From Acetobacter suratthaniensis (GTDB taxonomy: Bacteria; Pseudomonadota; Alphaproteobacteria; Acetobacterales; Acetobacteraceae): a DNA stretch of 64,000 nucleotides. A program made the translations under genes and the position numbers. The stretch spans positions 186,001 to 250,000 of the forward strand of contig NZ_JAFVMG010000001.1 of NCBI RefSeq assembly GCF_017377745.1, given 5' to 3'. The notes beneath the pieces were generated by a model. The model saw only the letters and a list, made by a program, of their open reading frames with translations. It did not search any database and was not told the origin of the DNA. This document shows, piece by piece, positions 19,049 through 27,693 of this stretch; position 1 is the first letter of the stretch, and every line of letters starts with the position of its first letter.

Positions 19049-19412
19049 GCGGTAACCTCCGACAGATGCGCTTCCACACAACCACAGACCGGGCGGTGCG
19101 TATTGGGGCCAGAACAAAACCGAAAATAGCATGCCTTTCTGCCGCTTCGTTACTCCTTGTGGCATCACTCTGGCGCGGGGCCGGTGCCACAGGGAATGAC
19201 GGCGGGAAAGACAGGCTGTTTTAGGGCTATCCGCCCGGTAAAACAATGCTTGGACACATCAGTTCTGCTGCGAAGGGGCGGCACGTTGGTGTGGGGCCTC
19301 TTTCTTCCTGCCGCGGGATGTTTTAAAGAAAAAAACGATCTCTATCGTGTCTCGCGGCGCTGCGCGTCCGTTCGGATGATGGCGGGCCGCGAAAACAACA
19401 AGTTCAACAGAA
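19049..19412. other. 364-bp intergenic region between divergent exported-protein genes
   Basis: This gap presumably holds two divergent promoters. I see no credible coding sequence; the frames across it have poor codon usage. A locally AT-rich patch at about 19318-19348 contains a 5-bp palindrome (19335-19339 with 19344-19348, 4-nt loop) and could be a promoter or operator for the rightward lipoprotein gene. No tRNA or known riboswitch shape is apparent. Confidence 0.4.
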
Positions 19413-19982
19413 ATGAAGCGGAGCTGTGGAGTGCGCTTAAGAGGAATTGCCGGGCTGGTTATGGCCGGTGGCATGCTGGCTGGCTGTGCAACAACCAGCG
19501 GGCCGGTTCATGTCGGATCTCCCAATCCGTTTGGTTACATGAAAAAATCAGCGGTGTGTAAAACCACGCCCGTGGTCAAGGGTGCTGATGGCCAGTTGTC
19601 CACCACCATGACCGTCCGCTCGGATGACGGGCTGTGCGAACTGCTGATCTCCCAGCCTGATGGCAAGCCCTATGCGTCTTTCGGAGTCGCGCCGGTGCCT
19701 GAACACGGCAAGGCGTTCATGTATTCGCTCGATAACGATACGCATGTAAGCTATACGCCCACGCTGGCTTATGCCGGGCAGGATACGTTTACGGTTATTC
19801 TGGTGCCCGGCCCCGGCCAGCAGCGCACTAAGCTGACCGTAACGGCGCAGGTGGATGCAACGGGCGTTTACGTGCCGCACCCTGCTGTGACCGGCCCTGC
19901 GCCAGCGGCGGAACCCGCAAGCAAAGGCAAGAAAAAAGCCAGCGTGCATCGCGCGGCTTCCGCAGCCAAAAGCAAGCACTGA
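19413..19982 (+). CDS. putative lipoprotein of unknown function
   Basis: This 189-residue protein has a lipoprotein signal peptide and lipobox LAGC at about 22-25. The mature part has VCKTTPVV and LCELLIS cysteines and a beta-rich middle (about 85-150) with a SYTPTLAYAGQDTFTV stretch. That stretch resembles Ig-like/cadherin-type repeats, in which a Y.P...Y.G.D.F pattern is common. The tail is Lys/Ala-rich (KGKKKASVHRAASAAKSKH) and may bind the cell wall or anionic polymers. No family was recognised beyond this. A strong bidirectional terminator follows. Confidence 0.6.
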   Translation: MKRSCGVRLRGIAGLVMAGGMLAGCATTSGPVHVGSPNPFGYMKKSAVCKTTPVVKGADGQLSTTMTVRSDDGLCELLISQPDGKPYASFGVAPVPEHGKAFMYSLDNDTHVSYTPTLAYAGQDTFTVILVPGPGQQRTKLTVTAQVDATGVYVPHPAVTGPAPAAEPASKGKKKASVHRAASAAKSKH

Positions 19983-20011
19983 GGGCGTGCGGCGTAAAGC
20001 CGTATGACCAT

Positions 20012-20050
20012 GAAAAACGGCGTCTGATTATTCAGACGCCGTTTTTTTTA
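20012..20050. terminator. bidirectional intrinsic terminator
   Basis: A 9-bp GC-rich stem (20018-20026 with 20033-20041) and 6-nt loop are flanked by five A residues on the left and eight T residues on the right. It lies between the convergent lipoprotein and Rrf2-regulator genes and should stop transcription from both sides. Confidence 0.9.
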
Positions 20051-20090
20051 TGGGCAGTCAGAGCCGCACCCGCGTGCGGCCCTTCACATG

Positions 20091-20540
20091 TCAGATAGAA
20101 AACGTAATAGGCTCGCTCAGCGGGCGCTTGAGGCCGGATTTCTCGGCGCGGCGCACCAGATCATCCAGCGTGGTCTGCTCCATTTTTTCTGTCAGGGATT
20201 CTTCATATTCCGCCCAGCACGGTTCGATCACCCGCTGAAGCAGGGGGCCGGGGGCTGCGCCGTCTTCGGCCTGATCATCGCCCGCAACCGCGCTGATGAT
20301 GCTGACAAGAGAAATATCACGCCGTGGGCGCCCCAGCTTATAGCCGCCGCGTGGGCCGCGAATGCTTTCCAGCAGGCCGGAACGTGACAGAGCCTGAAGC
20401 AACGGCTCGATTCCACGCCGCACAAGGCCAGATCGCTCCGCGATATCAGCGGCGCTGACAGTGCCGGCGCGGCCAGCATAAAAAGCAACATCCAGCATGA
20501 TAAGTACGGCTGTCATTGCCCTGTCGCGTCGGAGAATCAT
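20091..20540 (-). CDS. Rrf2-family transcriptional regulator without Fe-S cysteines
   Basis: This is a winged-helix DNA-binding regulator of 149 residues. The N-terminal domain shows the Rrf2 pattern (TVSAADIAERSGLVRRGIEPLLQALSRSGLLES, then RGPRGGYKLGRP). In IscR, NsrR and RirA three cysteines in the C-terminal half bind an Fe-S cluster. Here only one cysteine is present in the whole protein (in EPCWAEY), so a classic cluster is unlikely. It is divergent from cysK, which suggests it may sense cysteine or sulfur status, in the manner of the Gram-positive Rrf2 protein CymR. That role is inference. Confidence 0.85.
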   Translation of the reverse strand: MILRRDRAMTAVLIMLDVAFYAGRAGTVSAADIAERSGLVRRGIEPLLQALSRSGLLESIRGPRGGYKLGRPRRDISLVSIISAVAGDDQAEDGAAPGPLLQRVIEPCWAEYEESLTEKMEQTTLDDLVRRAEKSGLKRPLSEPITFSI

Positions 20541-20694
20541 GAAAACATCCTTCCGGTTGTTGTTGTCAGGCCGATCATGGCCCGCTGTTTTCCTGTTCAG
20601 AATTACGGTATAGCAGGGGGACGCCTGTTTATCTACGTTGTTATTTCGTATTATAAGCGGGTGTGTTTTGTAAACAGTGCAGCCGGGGCTAGGA
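20541..20694. promoter_or_regulatory. divergent promoter region between the Rrf2 regulator and cysK
   Basis: This 154-bp gap is AT-rich in its cysK-proximal half, unlike the surrounding genes. A -10-like TATAAG occurs at 20652-20657, with a weak TTTATC about 18 bases upstream. The neighbouring Rrf2 protein probably binds here, but I could not define a clear palindromic operator. Confidence 0.4.
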
Positions 20695-21681
20695 ATGACG
20701 ACGAAGACGCAAAAAGCAGAAGGGTATGGTTTTGCGGCGCCGCGTGGGCGTGTTTACGATTCGGTTGTGAATCTGGTGGGGGGTACGCCGCTGGTGGCGT
20801 TGCCCCATCTTATGCAGGATGATGGCCTCAAGGCCCGCCTGCTCCTTAAGCTTGAGTTTTTTAATCCGCTTGGTTCAGTCAAGGACAGGATTGGCGCCGC
20901 GATGGTGCTGGATGCAGAGCGTCGTGGGCTGATTACCCCCGGACGCACCCTGCTGGTGGAACCCACATCGGGCAATACAGGTATTTCACTGGCATTTGTG
21001 GCGGCATCGCGCGGTTACAGGCTGGTTGTGACCATGCCCGAAGGGGCATCCATCGAACGGCGGCGCATGCTGCGACTGATGGACGCACAGGTGGAACTGA
21101 CGCCCGCCCGCCTCGGGATGGCCGGAGCCATTGCCCGTGCAAACGAAATCCTGAACGAAACCCCCGATGCGTGGATGCCTGACCAGTTCGATAATCAGGC
21201 TAACCCTGCTGTACATGCCGCCACCACGGCAGAAGAAATCTGGCAGGACACGGCAGGAGATATTGATGTGGTTGTGGCGGGTGTCGGCACCGGCGGCACC
21301 GCAACGGGTATTGCTACCGCGCTGAAGGCACGCCGTAAGGGCGTGGAGGTTTTTGGGGTGGAACCGGCGGAAAGCGCCATTCTGAATGGGGATGAACCCG
21401 GCCCGCATGGTATTCAGGGTATTGGTCCGGGCTTTTGCCCCGCTACGCTCGATACCACGCAGCTTGATGGTGTTCTGACCGTATCAGAACGCGAGGCTAT
21501 CGCTGCGGCCCGGCGTTGCGCCCGCCTGGAAGGGATTCCGATTGGTATTTCTTCGGGGGCTGCGCTGCATGCAGGGCTACGTCTGGCGGTGGAAGATCGC
21601 TACAAGGGTAAAACCATTGTTGTGATCGCGCCGTCCTTTGCCGAGCGCTATCTGTCCACATCGCTGTTTACGGGGCTGTAA
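20695..21681 (+). CDS. cysK: cysteine synthase (O-acetylserine sulfhydrylase)
   Basis: This PLP enzyme makes cysteine from O-acetylserine and sulfide. The Schiff-base lysine is in NPLGSVKDRIG, and the substrate loop is EPTSGNTGISLAF. The PLP phosphate loop is GVGTGGTATG, and ISSGAALHAG near the C-terminus completes the fold type II signature. ATG 20695 has AGGA just upstream and gives 328 residues; the frame also contains an earlier start at 20677. It sits alone downstream of the divergent Rrf2-regulator promoter region. Confidence 0.95.
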   Translation: MTTKTQKAEGYGFAAPRGRVYDSVVNLVGGTPLVALPHLMQDDGLKARLLLKLEFFNPLGSVKDRIGAAMVLDAERRGLITPGRTLLVEPTSGNTGISLAFVAASRGYRLVVTMPEGASIERRRMLRLMDAQVELTPARLGMAGAIARANEILNETPDAWMPDQFDNQANPAVHAATTAEEIWQDTAGDIDVVVAGVGTGGTATGIATALKARRKGVEVFGVEPAESAILNGDEPGPHGIQGIGPGFCPATLDTTQLDGVLTVSEREAIAAARRCARLEGIPIGISSGAALHAGLRLAVEDRYKGKTIVVIAPSFAERYLSTSLFTGL

Positions 21682-21770
21682 AGCCTCAGATGGCCGGACG
21701 GTAGAGCAATCTGCCCGTTCGGCCTGTAAGGAGCGGGAGTATCCGTGCCCGCACGATGGCGGGCAGGGCG

Positions 21771-22928
21771 TTAGCGGAACAGAATTTCCACCCGGCGGTT
21801 CTGGGGTTCTTTGGTGTTGGGGCCGGTTTTGACAAGCGGATTGGCCTCGCCGTAGCCATGCACGTCAATTGTGGTGCCTGCCACGCCATCACGCATCAGT
21901 TCAGCCTTGACGATTTCCGCACGGCGCAGGGACAGCTTGAGGTTGTAAGCCTTGCCGCTTTCCTGTCCGGGATGGGCCGAGGAGTTGTCTGTATAGCCTG
22001 AGACGATAATCCGCGTCAGCGCCACATGGGACGAAGCCTGTGCTGCTTCGTTGACAATGGCGCGCGCCCTGTCTGTCAGGCTTGCCTTATCCCAGTCGAA
22101 AAAGACCAGATAGCTGCGTGCCGCCTGCGGCGCAGGCACGGAGGGTACTGGTGCGGGCGGCGGGGGCGGCGGTGCGGGATTGAACTCGTAACGCAGGCCG
22201 AGCATCAGCGAATGGTTAAAGTCTGTCTGCGTGTCGTGATGGCCGCTGATGGTGCCGTACGCATGGGTGGGGTCAGTGCCGCCCAGCGTGCCGGTCGAGA
22301 CAACATTATGCGACTGCGGCCCAAGCATGGTCCAGAAGCGGTATTCTGCCGTGGCGGACAGCCCGACAGCCCCCGGCAGGGGGAAGGACAGGCCGAAAAT
22401 ACCCTGATAGTCGAAGTTGCCAAAGGTGCCACCAATGGTTTCATTGGCGGTGTCATTCCCCTTGGTGGCCAGAATAGACGTGCGCATGGCCGTCCAGCCA
22501 TAGCCGATACCGGCCCCAAAATAGGGGAACAGCCAGGGCTGGCCGATATCGAGGTCAAACAGGGCATTGGCCATGAAGCCATAGGTCTGCCTGCGTCCGC
22601 CTGCCTGTGTGGAGGTCAGGCTGTTATTGGCAAACTGCTTGTAGGCCATGGAGCGGTAGTCGCCTTCGACTTCCACGCGAAAACCGTTGCCCAGTCCCCA
22701 ACCAACGGCACCAACACCTACACCACCCGCGTGCCATCTGTCGCGGCCCAGCGGGAAGGAGTTGGAGAGCCGCACGGACTGATCCTGGTTGAAGGTGGCG
22801 CCACCTTCACCCCTGACATACAGCCCCTGTACGGGTTGAGCCGATACACTGCCCGCGGCAAGGAGCAGCCCGGCGGCCAGAGGCACGGAAAGCGCGGTCC
22901 GCACAAACAGGGCCTTACGTGGCGTCAT
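21771..22928 (-). CDS. OmpA-family outer-membrane protein
   Basis: A signal peptide (cleavage after SVSA, about residue 30) is followed by an eight-strand OmpA-type beta-barrel of about 230 residues rich in aromatic/glycine strands (e.g. LFDLDIGQPWLFPYFGAGIGYGW). A proline hinge (NPAPPPPPPAPVPSV) separates it from the peptidoglycan-binding OmpA C-domain, with YLVFFDWDKASLT, GYTDNSS and LSLRRAEIVKAEL. The start is ATG 22928 with GGGGAG upstream. The last 55 residues closely resemble those of the partial gene at 63832-64000, so the two are paralogues. Confidence 0.92.
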   Translation of the reverse strand: MTPRKALFVRTALSVPLAAGLLLAAGSVSAQPVQGLYVRGEGGATFNQDQSVRLSNSFPLGRDRWHAGGVGVGAVGWGLGNGFRVEVEGDYRSMAYKQFANNSLTSTQAGGRRQTYGFMANALFDLDIGQPWLFPYFGAGIGYGWTAMRTSILATKGNDTANETIGGTFGNFDYQGIFGLSFPLPGAVGLSATAEYRFWTMLGPQSHNVVSTGTLGGTDPTHAYGTISGHHDTQTDFNHSLMLGLRYEFNPAPPPPPPAPVPSVPAPQAARSYLVFFDWDKASLTDRARAIVNEAAQASSHVALTRIIVSGYTDNSSAHPGQESGKAYNLKLSLRRAEIVKAELMRDGVAGTTIDVHGYGEANPLVKTGPNTKEPQNRRVEILFR

Positions 22929-23121
22929 GGAATTCTCCCCGCTGTGGCGGTGTGGTACATCAACTGTGACACGGGATGCAAAGAGGTACATGCTTGTTGT
23001 CTTTGCTGGAAACTGGCCTGAGGCGCAACAGGCATGAGGGTGAGTTTTCCCCCGTGGGGTCTTTTTCGCTGCAATAAATGTTGCAGGCGTGTGACGGATG
23101 TCACGGTTTTAACTATTTGTT

Positions 23122-23463
23122 TCACAGCAGCATTGCTTGAAACGGGGGGCTGAAATCATCGCTTTCCATTTCCAGCACCCACAGGTCGGGGTCGTATTTT
23201 ACCTGCCGGTCAATGTAGGCCTGTGTGTCCTGTGCGTTCAGCGGCGTTGGGCCTGAGCTGCGTATCCAGGCCCGATCACCATCTGGTGTACGGGTCTGGC
23301 TCAGCACCATGCTTTCGCCTGCACGGTTGAGCAGCACAACCAGAATCCCGCCTGCATCGGAATCGCCTTTACGCAGCACCATGGCCGAGCGGCCATCGCG
23401 TGCGGATTCGCGCACAAGGGCACGGGCGAGAAGATCGCTCTTAAGGCGAGGCTCCGTACTCAT
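23122..23463 (-). CDS. DUF1491 family protein
   Basis: This 113-residue cytoplasmic protein matches DUF1491, a small alphaproteobacterial family of unknown function: PRLKSDLLARALVR near the start, RKGDSDAGGILVVL, and the C-terminal DRQVKYDPDLWVLEMES. The start overlaps the stop of the S41 peptidase gene by 4 bases (ATGA). It is the last gene of the minus-strand cluster that begins with dprA. No catalytic motif is evident. Confidence 0.82.
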   Translation of the reverse strand: MSTEPRLKSDLLARALVRESARDGRSAMVLRKGDSDAGGILVVLLNRAGESMVLSQTRTPDGDRAWIRSSGPTPLNAQDTQAYIDRQVKYDPDLWVLEMESDDFSPPFQAMLL

Positions 23464-25457
23464 GGTGCGCTCTGGGCAGGCTGAGAGGGGGCAGCTGGCA
23501 GGGCCGCAGCCGGTAAAGAGGCGGGCAGGACATCAGGAATGGCCGGGGCCGCATTGGTGGGGGCAGGTGCGAGCGGGGCGGCCTCATCCGGTATGGCGGC
23601 CAGTGCGGTTTTGTACCACGCATCGTGCTCCAGCACATCGCGCGCAACGCTCAGGTCGGTATCCGTGCCAAGGGCGGCGGGGCAGGCCCGGCGGATGGCC
23701 ATGATGCGCGAGACTGGCACCGGGTAACGCGCCGCGCGTGAGGCGGCAACGGCGGGCTGGTTGTCCAACTGGCCCGCCGCCAGATCGCGCATGGCGCGGC
23801 CGGTTTCCAGTGCGCCAAGGCTGGTGCAGATCTGGGGCATGACGCCAAGCCCCTGAAGCGGCCATTGCAGCGGGGCAATGACACGGCTCCATGTGACAAA
23901 CAGTTCGCCCTCATCGGGAAGCTGCGCCACGGTCTGCACAAGACCTTTGCCCAGCGTCGCGCTGCCGATCACTACCGCGCGGCGGTGGTCGGCCAGAGCA
24001 GCAGCCAGAATTTCAGCCGCACTGGCCGAGCGTCCGTCTACCAGAACGGCAATGGGCAGGCCGTTGGTCATGTCGCCGCCTTCCACTGCCCAGATATGGT
24101 TGGCCTGCGGGTCGCGTCCGCTGGTAATGGCGGCCACGCCCCGGTCCAGCAGCAGGGCGGCGGCGGTCATGGCCTGTTGCAGCACACCGCCCCGGTTGCC
24201 GCGTAAGTCTATGATTAGCCCGCGCAGATGTTTGTCCTGCACGGCCTGATCCAGATACTGGCTGAGTTCTTCCGCCGTATCGGCCGAAAAAGAGGTGATC
24301 CGCAGTACAACGATGGAACCGCTGGCAAAGGCAAATACGGTTTCAGGCGGAACCTTGGCGCGGCGCAGGGTTACTGTGCGGATGGTGCGTTTGCCCGGTG
24401 CCTGCAGGCGCAGGGACAGCAGGCTGTCGGGCGCGCCGCGCAGCCATTCACGCACGGTTTCGGCGCTCTGGCCTGCGGTTGGACGTTTATTAACGGCAAT
24501 AAGCCGCTCGCCCGTATCCAGCGGTGCGGCCCATGCCGGGCCATTGGCGTTGATGGAGGCAATGACAATATGCGGGCCACTTTGTGTCAGGGTCAGCCCG
24601 GCGTCTGCCTCTCCACCCACGCGGGCCTGACGGTCGGTGGTGGCGGAGGATGGGCCGATATAGCGCGAATACGGGTCGAGATGGTTGAACAGCTCGTCAA
24701 AGAACGCCTGTAGCAGTTCCTCGCGGCTGGCGCTGGCCACGGCGGAGGAATGCTGGCGTGCTGAATCCAGAAAATCCGTGGCGAGCTGCGCCCATTGTTC
24801 AGAATCGTCCGCTGGTGGGGCTACGCGGGATAGAATCGGTGTCTGGCCCAGTAATAGGCGGATATCCGCTCCACGGGCGTCAAACGCCAGCGAGGGATCA
24901 AGGGCGGTGACGCTACCCAGCCCCCAGAGCGTAAAGTCACGGCTGCTGTGCGGCTCCAGCGTGCGTGGCGCCAGAAACTGCAGCGCCGTGGCAATGACGG
25001 AATGGATCAGCGTCATGTCTATAGCGGGAGGGGGCGGTGTTTCGGGGGCCGCGCTCTGGGCGGTTGCAGCGGAGGAAGCTGGCGCCGCCTGCTCAGGCTG
25101 CGCGGGGGCATCGTGCGCCGCGGGCTGAGGAGGGGGGGCGGGGGGGGCATTCTCCACAGCGGTCGGGCTGGCCGGGGCGGGCGTAGCCTGCGTTGGTGCG
25201 GGTGTTGCTGTCTGGGCTTGGGCTACGACAGGCTGTTCGGCCTGTGCCTGTGCCTGTGCCTGTGCGGGTGCTTGCGTTGCGGCAGCGGGGCTGGCCGTGG
25301 CGCTCTGGCGCGGGGTCAGGGGTGGGGGCGGCAGGGTCTGGTTACCCGCCCTGTCCTGCGCGCGCACGGGTGCTGGCTGGCACAGCAGCACTGCCAGAAT
25401 GACAACAGGCAGGCCACGCATGACGCAGGCATAAGGGAGGGACAGGTCAGCACGCAT
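23460..25457 (-). CDS. S41-family carboxyl-terminal processing protease
   Basis: This secreted serine protease has the CtpA/Prc Ser-Lys dyad. A signal peptide is followed by a long Ala/Gln/Pro-rich low-complexity region (about 35-150). A PDZ domain lies at about 255-335 (TLTQSGPHIVIASI). The protease core contains IIDLRGNRGGVLQQ and VDGRSASAAEIL (Ser near 479). TLGKGLVQT (Lys near 504) follows 25 residues later, the spacing seen in Prc. ATG 25421 (MRGLPVVILAVLL) is an equally good start. The low-complexity linker includes a tandem Gln-Ala run. The C-terminal about 100 residues beyond the core are atypical. Confidence 0.88.
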   Translation of the reverse strand: MRADLSLPYACVMRGLPVVILAVLLCQPAPVRAQDRAGNQTLPPPPLTPRQSATASPAAATQAPAQAQAQAQAEQPVVAQAQTATPAPTQATPAPASPTAVENAPPAPPPQPAAHDAPAQPEQAAPASSAATAQSAAPETPPPPAIDMTLIHSVIATALQFLAPRTLEPHSSRDFTLWGLGSVTALDPSLAFDARGADIRLLLGQTPILSRVAPPADDSEQWAQLATDFLDSARQHSSAVASASREELLQAFFDELFNHLDPYSRYIGPSSATTDRQARVGGEADAGLTLTQSGPHIVIASINANGPAWAAPLDTGERLIAVNKRPTAGQSAETVREWLRGAPDSLLSLRLQAPGKRTIRTVTLRRAKVPPETVFAFASGSIVVLRITSFSADTAEELSQYLDQAVQDKHLRGLIIDLRGNRGGVLQQAMTAAALLLDRGVAAITSGRDPQANHIWAVEGGDMTNGLPIAVLVDGRSASAAEILAAALADHRRAVVIGSATLGKGLVQTVAQLPDEGELFVTWSRVIAPLQWPLQGLGVMPQICTSLGALETGRAMRDLAAGQLDNQPAVAASRAARYPVPVSRIMAIRRACPAALGTDTDLSVARDVLEHDAWYKTALAAIPDEAAPLAPAPTNAAPAIPDVLPASLPAAALPAAPSQPAQSAP
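25241..25264. repeat. tandem hexanucleotide repeat inside the S41 protease gene
   Basis: Four exact copies of CCTGTG encode an alternating Gln-Ala run (AQAQAQAQA) in the Ala/Gln/Pro-rich linker. Because the unit is 6 bp, copy-number slippage would change linker length without shifting the frame. Confidence 0.85.
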
Positions 25458-27693
25458 GAACGGGAGAAGCCAGAGTTACGGTGCCCCGCGACGGGCAGGT
25501 TGCGGTCAGGACTGCTGAAAATACGCGCCCGCCCCGGTTCAGGTTTCCGGTTGGCGGCTCAGTGAAGTCAGAACGACGCGACGCGACGCCGTCATGCAGC
25601 AAGGTGTCGCAGGCCCCTGTGCCAGAAGGGAATGCCGACCATGGAAGGAAAGACGGAGTTCCGGTTTTCGTCAATCTCACCCGAAGGCCATGCCGTGTTG
25701 ATGTGAGGGCATGGAACGTCACGTGCTGGCCTTTTAGGGGGGCGAGCATCTGTGCGGCAAGCCGGTTCAGGCAGGCCTGCGCGACATCCGTGGCACGGCG
25801 TTCTGTCCGGTTCAGATGGCCCGCCAGCGTCTCCAGTTCTGCATTGCGCGGGCGGGGTGGCGCTGCGGGCGCGGCGTGTGTGGTTAGGGTGGTGGACAAG
25901 GGTGCTTGAGCCAGAAAATCCGCCAGTGTCCGATGTGTGACAAGGTCGGCATAACGTCGGATCGGGCTGGTAAAATGCGTATAATATGCAAGCTTCAGCC
26001 CCGCATGGGGGGCGGGCTCCGCACTGTAACGGGCCATGGCGCGTGGTTGGCCGGGGGCCGGAGCGGCATGGATACGGAACAGGCCGGGCAGGCTGTTCTG
26101 GTGCAAAAACAGGGCCGCCTGCGTGTTGGCGGCAATCATGCACGCAGCCACCATTTCATGCGTGGGCAGGGTCGTGCGTGGCGTAAACGACACAGCCCGG
26201 CCCTGTGGATCATGGGTCACGATCCATGAATCGTCATGCTGGGGTGCGACGCCGCGCCGCAGGGCTTCCGCCTGTAGTGCTTGAGCCGCGTGCCACAGGG
26301 CATGCAGGCTTTCGAGCACCATCGGGTCGGGGGGGATTGACTGCGATAGAGCCTGACCTGAAGGGGCGGTATTGTGTTCGGTCGGGGCCAGAAGTGCTTG
26401 CGCCTGCGTGTAGCTCAGGCGGGCAGCGCTGCGCATGAGCCCCCGGCCTAGTCGTGTTGGGCCAAGGGTACCCTGCGGGGTTATGGAGAGCTCCATGAAC
26501 AGGCAGGGCCGATCCTGCCCCGGTAGGAGCGAGCAGGCGTTTTCAGACAGGGCAGGCGGCAGCATCGGTACAACCCTGTCTGATAGGTAAAGCGATGTGC
26601 CGCGCAGGCGGGCCTGTCTGTCCAGCGCCGTGTCCGGGCTTACACAGGCGCTGACATCCGCTATCGCGACCACCAGCCGCCAGCCTGTGTCGGTTGCTTC
26701 GGCCCACAGGGCGTCATCAAAGTCATGCGCGTTTTCATCATCAATCGTGACGAGGGGGAGGGCGCGCAGGTCTTCGCGGTCGGTTGGGGTGGGCTGGCCG
26801 TGCAGGGCCGCGACCGCATGGGCGGCGGATTCGGCCTCGGCCAGAGCTTCGGGGCTGAAGACTTCTGGCACGGCATGGGTCAGCAGGCTCAGCCGCGCGG
26901 CCATGCCCGGCTCCGTGGCGCACCCCATGACGCCCGATGGCTGTGCGGTGTAGGCACGCTCCGCAGGCTCATCAGCCAAAGCATCCAGCCCGGCAGGCAG
27001 GGCTGCCAGCAGGATGGTGCCCGGCTGGGTGTCAGCCCTGTCTTTTAAGGGCCAGTCGGTGGCTGAGCGGGCTGATGCAGGCAGGTGGAAGGGTACCGTC
27101 AGGCGCGGATCGCACGACCAGAGCAAAGCCGGATCGGTGGGGACAGACCCCTGCGTGGATTCGTTCCGGTGCGGCGGGCAGTCCATCATGGGCAGGCTGC
27201 TGCGGGATGTGCGGGAAAGCACGCGCAGGATTCGGCCTGTGCGCGCCTGCCCGGCCAGAGCCGGACGCAGGCGGGCCAGCACGGTATCGTCAGGCAGCAG
27301 GGGCAGGATACCGCGTGCCGTCTCTACCGGTGGGGTGGATAGACGGAGCGGCCTGTCCGCTGCGCCGGAGCCGCGGGCGGCTTCTGCCTGCCCACGGATT
27401 AGCAATGACCCGGTGTTGGTGCCGTCATCAGCAGGGTGAACCCCTATGATCCGTACCCGCACAACATCCGGCAGGCCCACAGAGGCTTTTATTCGTCCGG
27501 CAGGCAGGTGCAGGAGAGCACCCGCTACTGCCATATCGTGCAGATGCGCTTTAAGCGACGCCTTGTGCTGTACCGGCAGGCGCAGGGCACGCAGGATGTC
27601 CATCAGCCCGAGAGGCCGTGTGTCCTGTGCCAGCACCGCCTGAATGTCCTCCATGCACGGAAGACAGTCAGGCGCGGAGGCGGTGTGCCTCAA
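25447..27693 (-). CDS. rnr: RNase R/RNase II-family exoribonuclease (divergent)
   Basis: This is a 3'-5' hydrolytic exoribonuclease. The catalytic aspartate cluster is intact in TIDDENAHDFDDALW, and the second signature THFTSPIRRYADLVTHR is present about 250 residues later. The N-terminal winged-helix and cold-shock domains are only weakly visible. The C-terminal S1 domain is degenerate, ending in a short Gly/Ser/Thr-rich stretch. At 748 residues the length is normal for RNase R. It overlaps the topA stop by 4 bases; a topA-rnr pairing is common in Alphaproteobacteria. The gene symbol is given because of that locus. Confidence 0.82.
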   Translation of the reverse strand: MRHTASAPDCLPCMEDIQAVLAQDTRPLGLMDILRALRLPVQHKASLKAHLHDMAVAGALLHLPAGRIKASVGLPDVVRVRIIGVHPADDGTNTGSLLIRGQAEAARGSGAADRPLRLSTPPVETARGILPLLPDDTVLARLRPALAGQARTGRILRVLSRTSRSSLPMMDCPPHRNESTQGSVPTDPALLWSCDPRLTVPFHLPASARSATDWPLKDRADTQPGTILLAALPAGLDALADEPAERAYTAQPSGVMGCATEPGMAARLSLLTHAVPEVFSPEALAEAESAAHAVAALHGQPTPTDREDLRALPLVTIDDENAHDFDDALWAEATDTGWRLVVAIADVSACVSPDTALDRQARLRGTSLYLSDRVVPMLPPALSENACSLLPGQDRPCLFMELSITPQGTLGPTRLGRGLMRSAARLSYTQAQALLAPTEHNTAPSGQALSQSIPPDPMVLESLHALWHAAQALQAEALRRGVAPQHDDSWIVTHDPQGRAVSFTPRTTLPTHEMVAACMIAANTQAALFLHQNSLPGLFRIHAAPAPGQPRAMARYSAEPAPHAGLKLAYYTHFTSPIRRYADLVTHRTLADFLAQAPLSTTLTTHAAPAAPPRPRNAELETLAGHLNRTERRATDVAQACLNRLAAQMLAPLKGQHVTFHALTSTRHGLRVRLTKTGTPSFLPWSAFPSGTGACDTLLHDGVASRRSDFTEPPTGNLNRGGRVFSAVLTATCPSRGTVTLASPVHAC

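Noticed and set aside
20221..20235. GGTTCGATC sequence resembling a tRNA T-loop
   Set aside because: It lies in the Rrf2 coding frame and no acceptor or anticodon stem can be folded around it. The same holds for a similar string near 31871 inside plsY.
21682..21770. Two inverted repeats between cysK and the OmpA gene
   Set aside because: The stems (21692-21701 with 21715-21724, and 21746-21752 with 21759-21765) have no U-tract on either strand, so I do not call a terminator. They may be incidental in GC-rich DNA.
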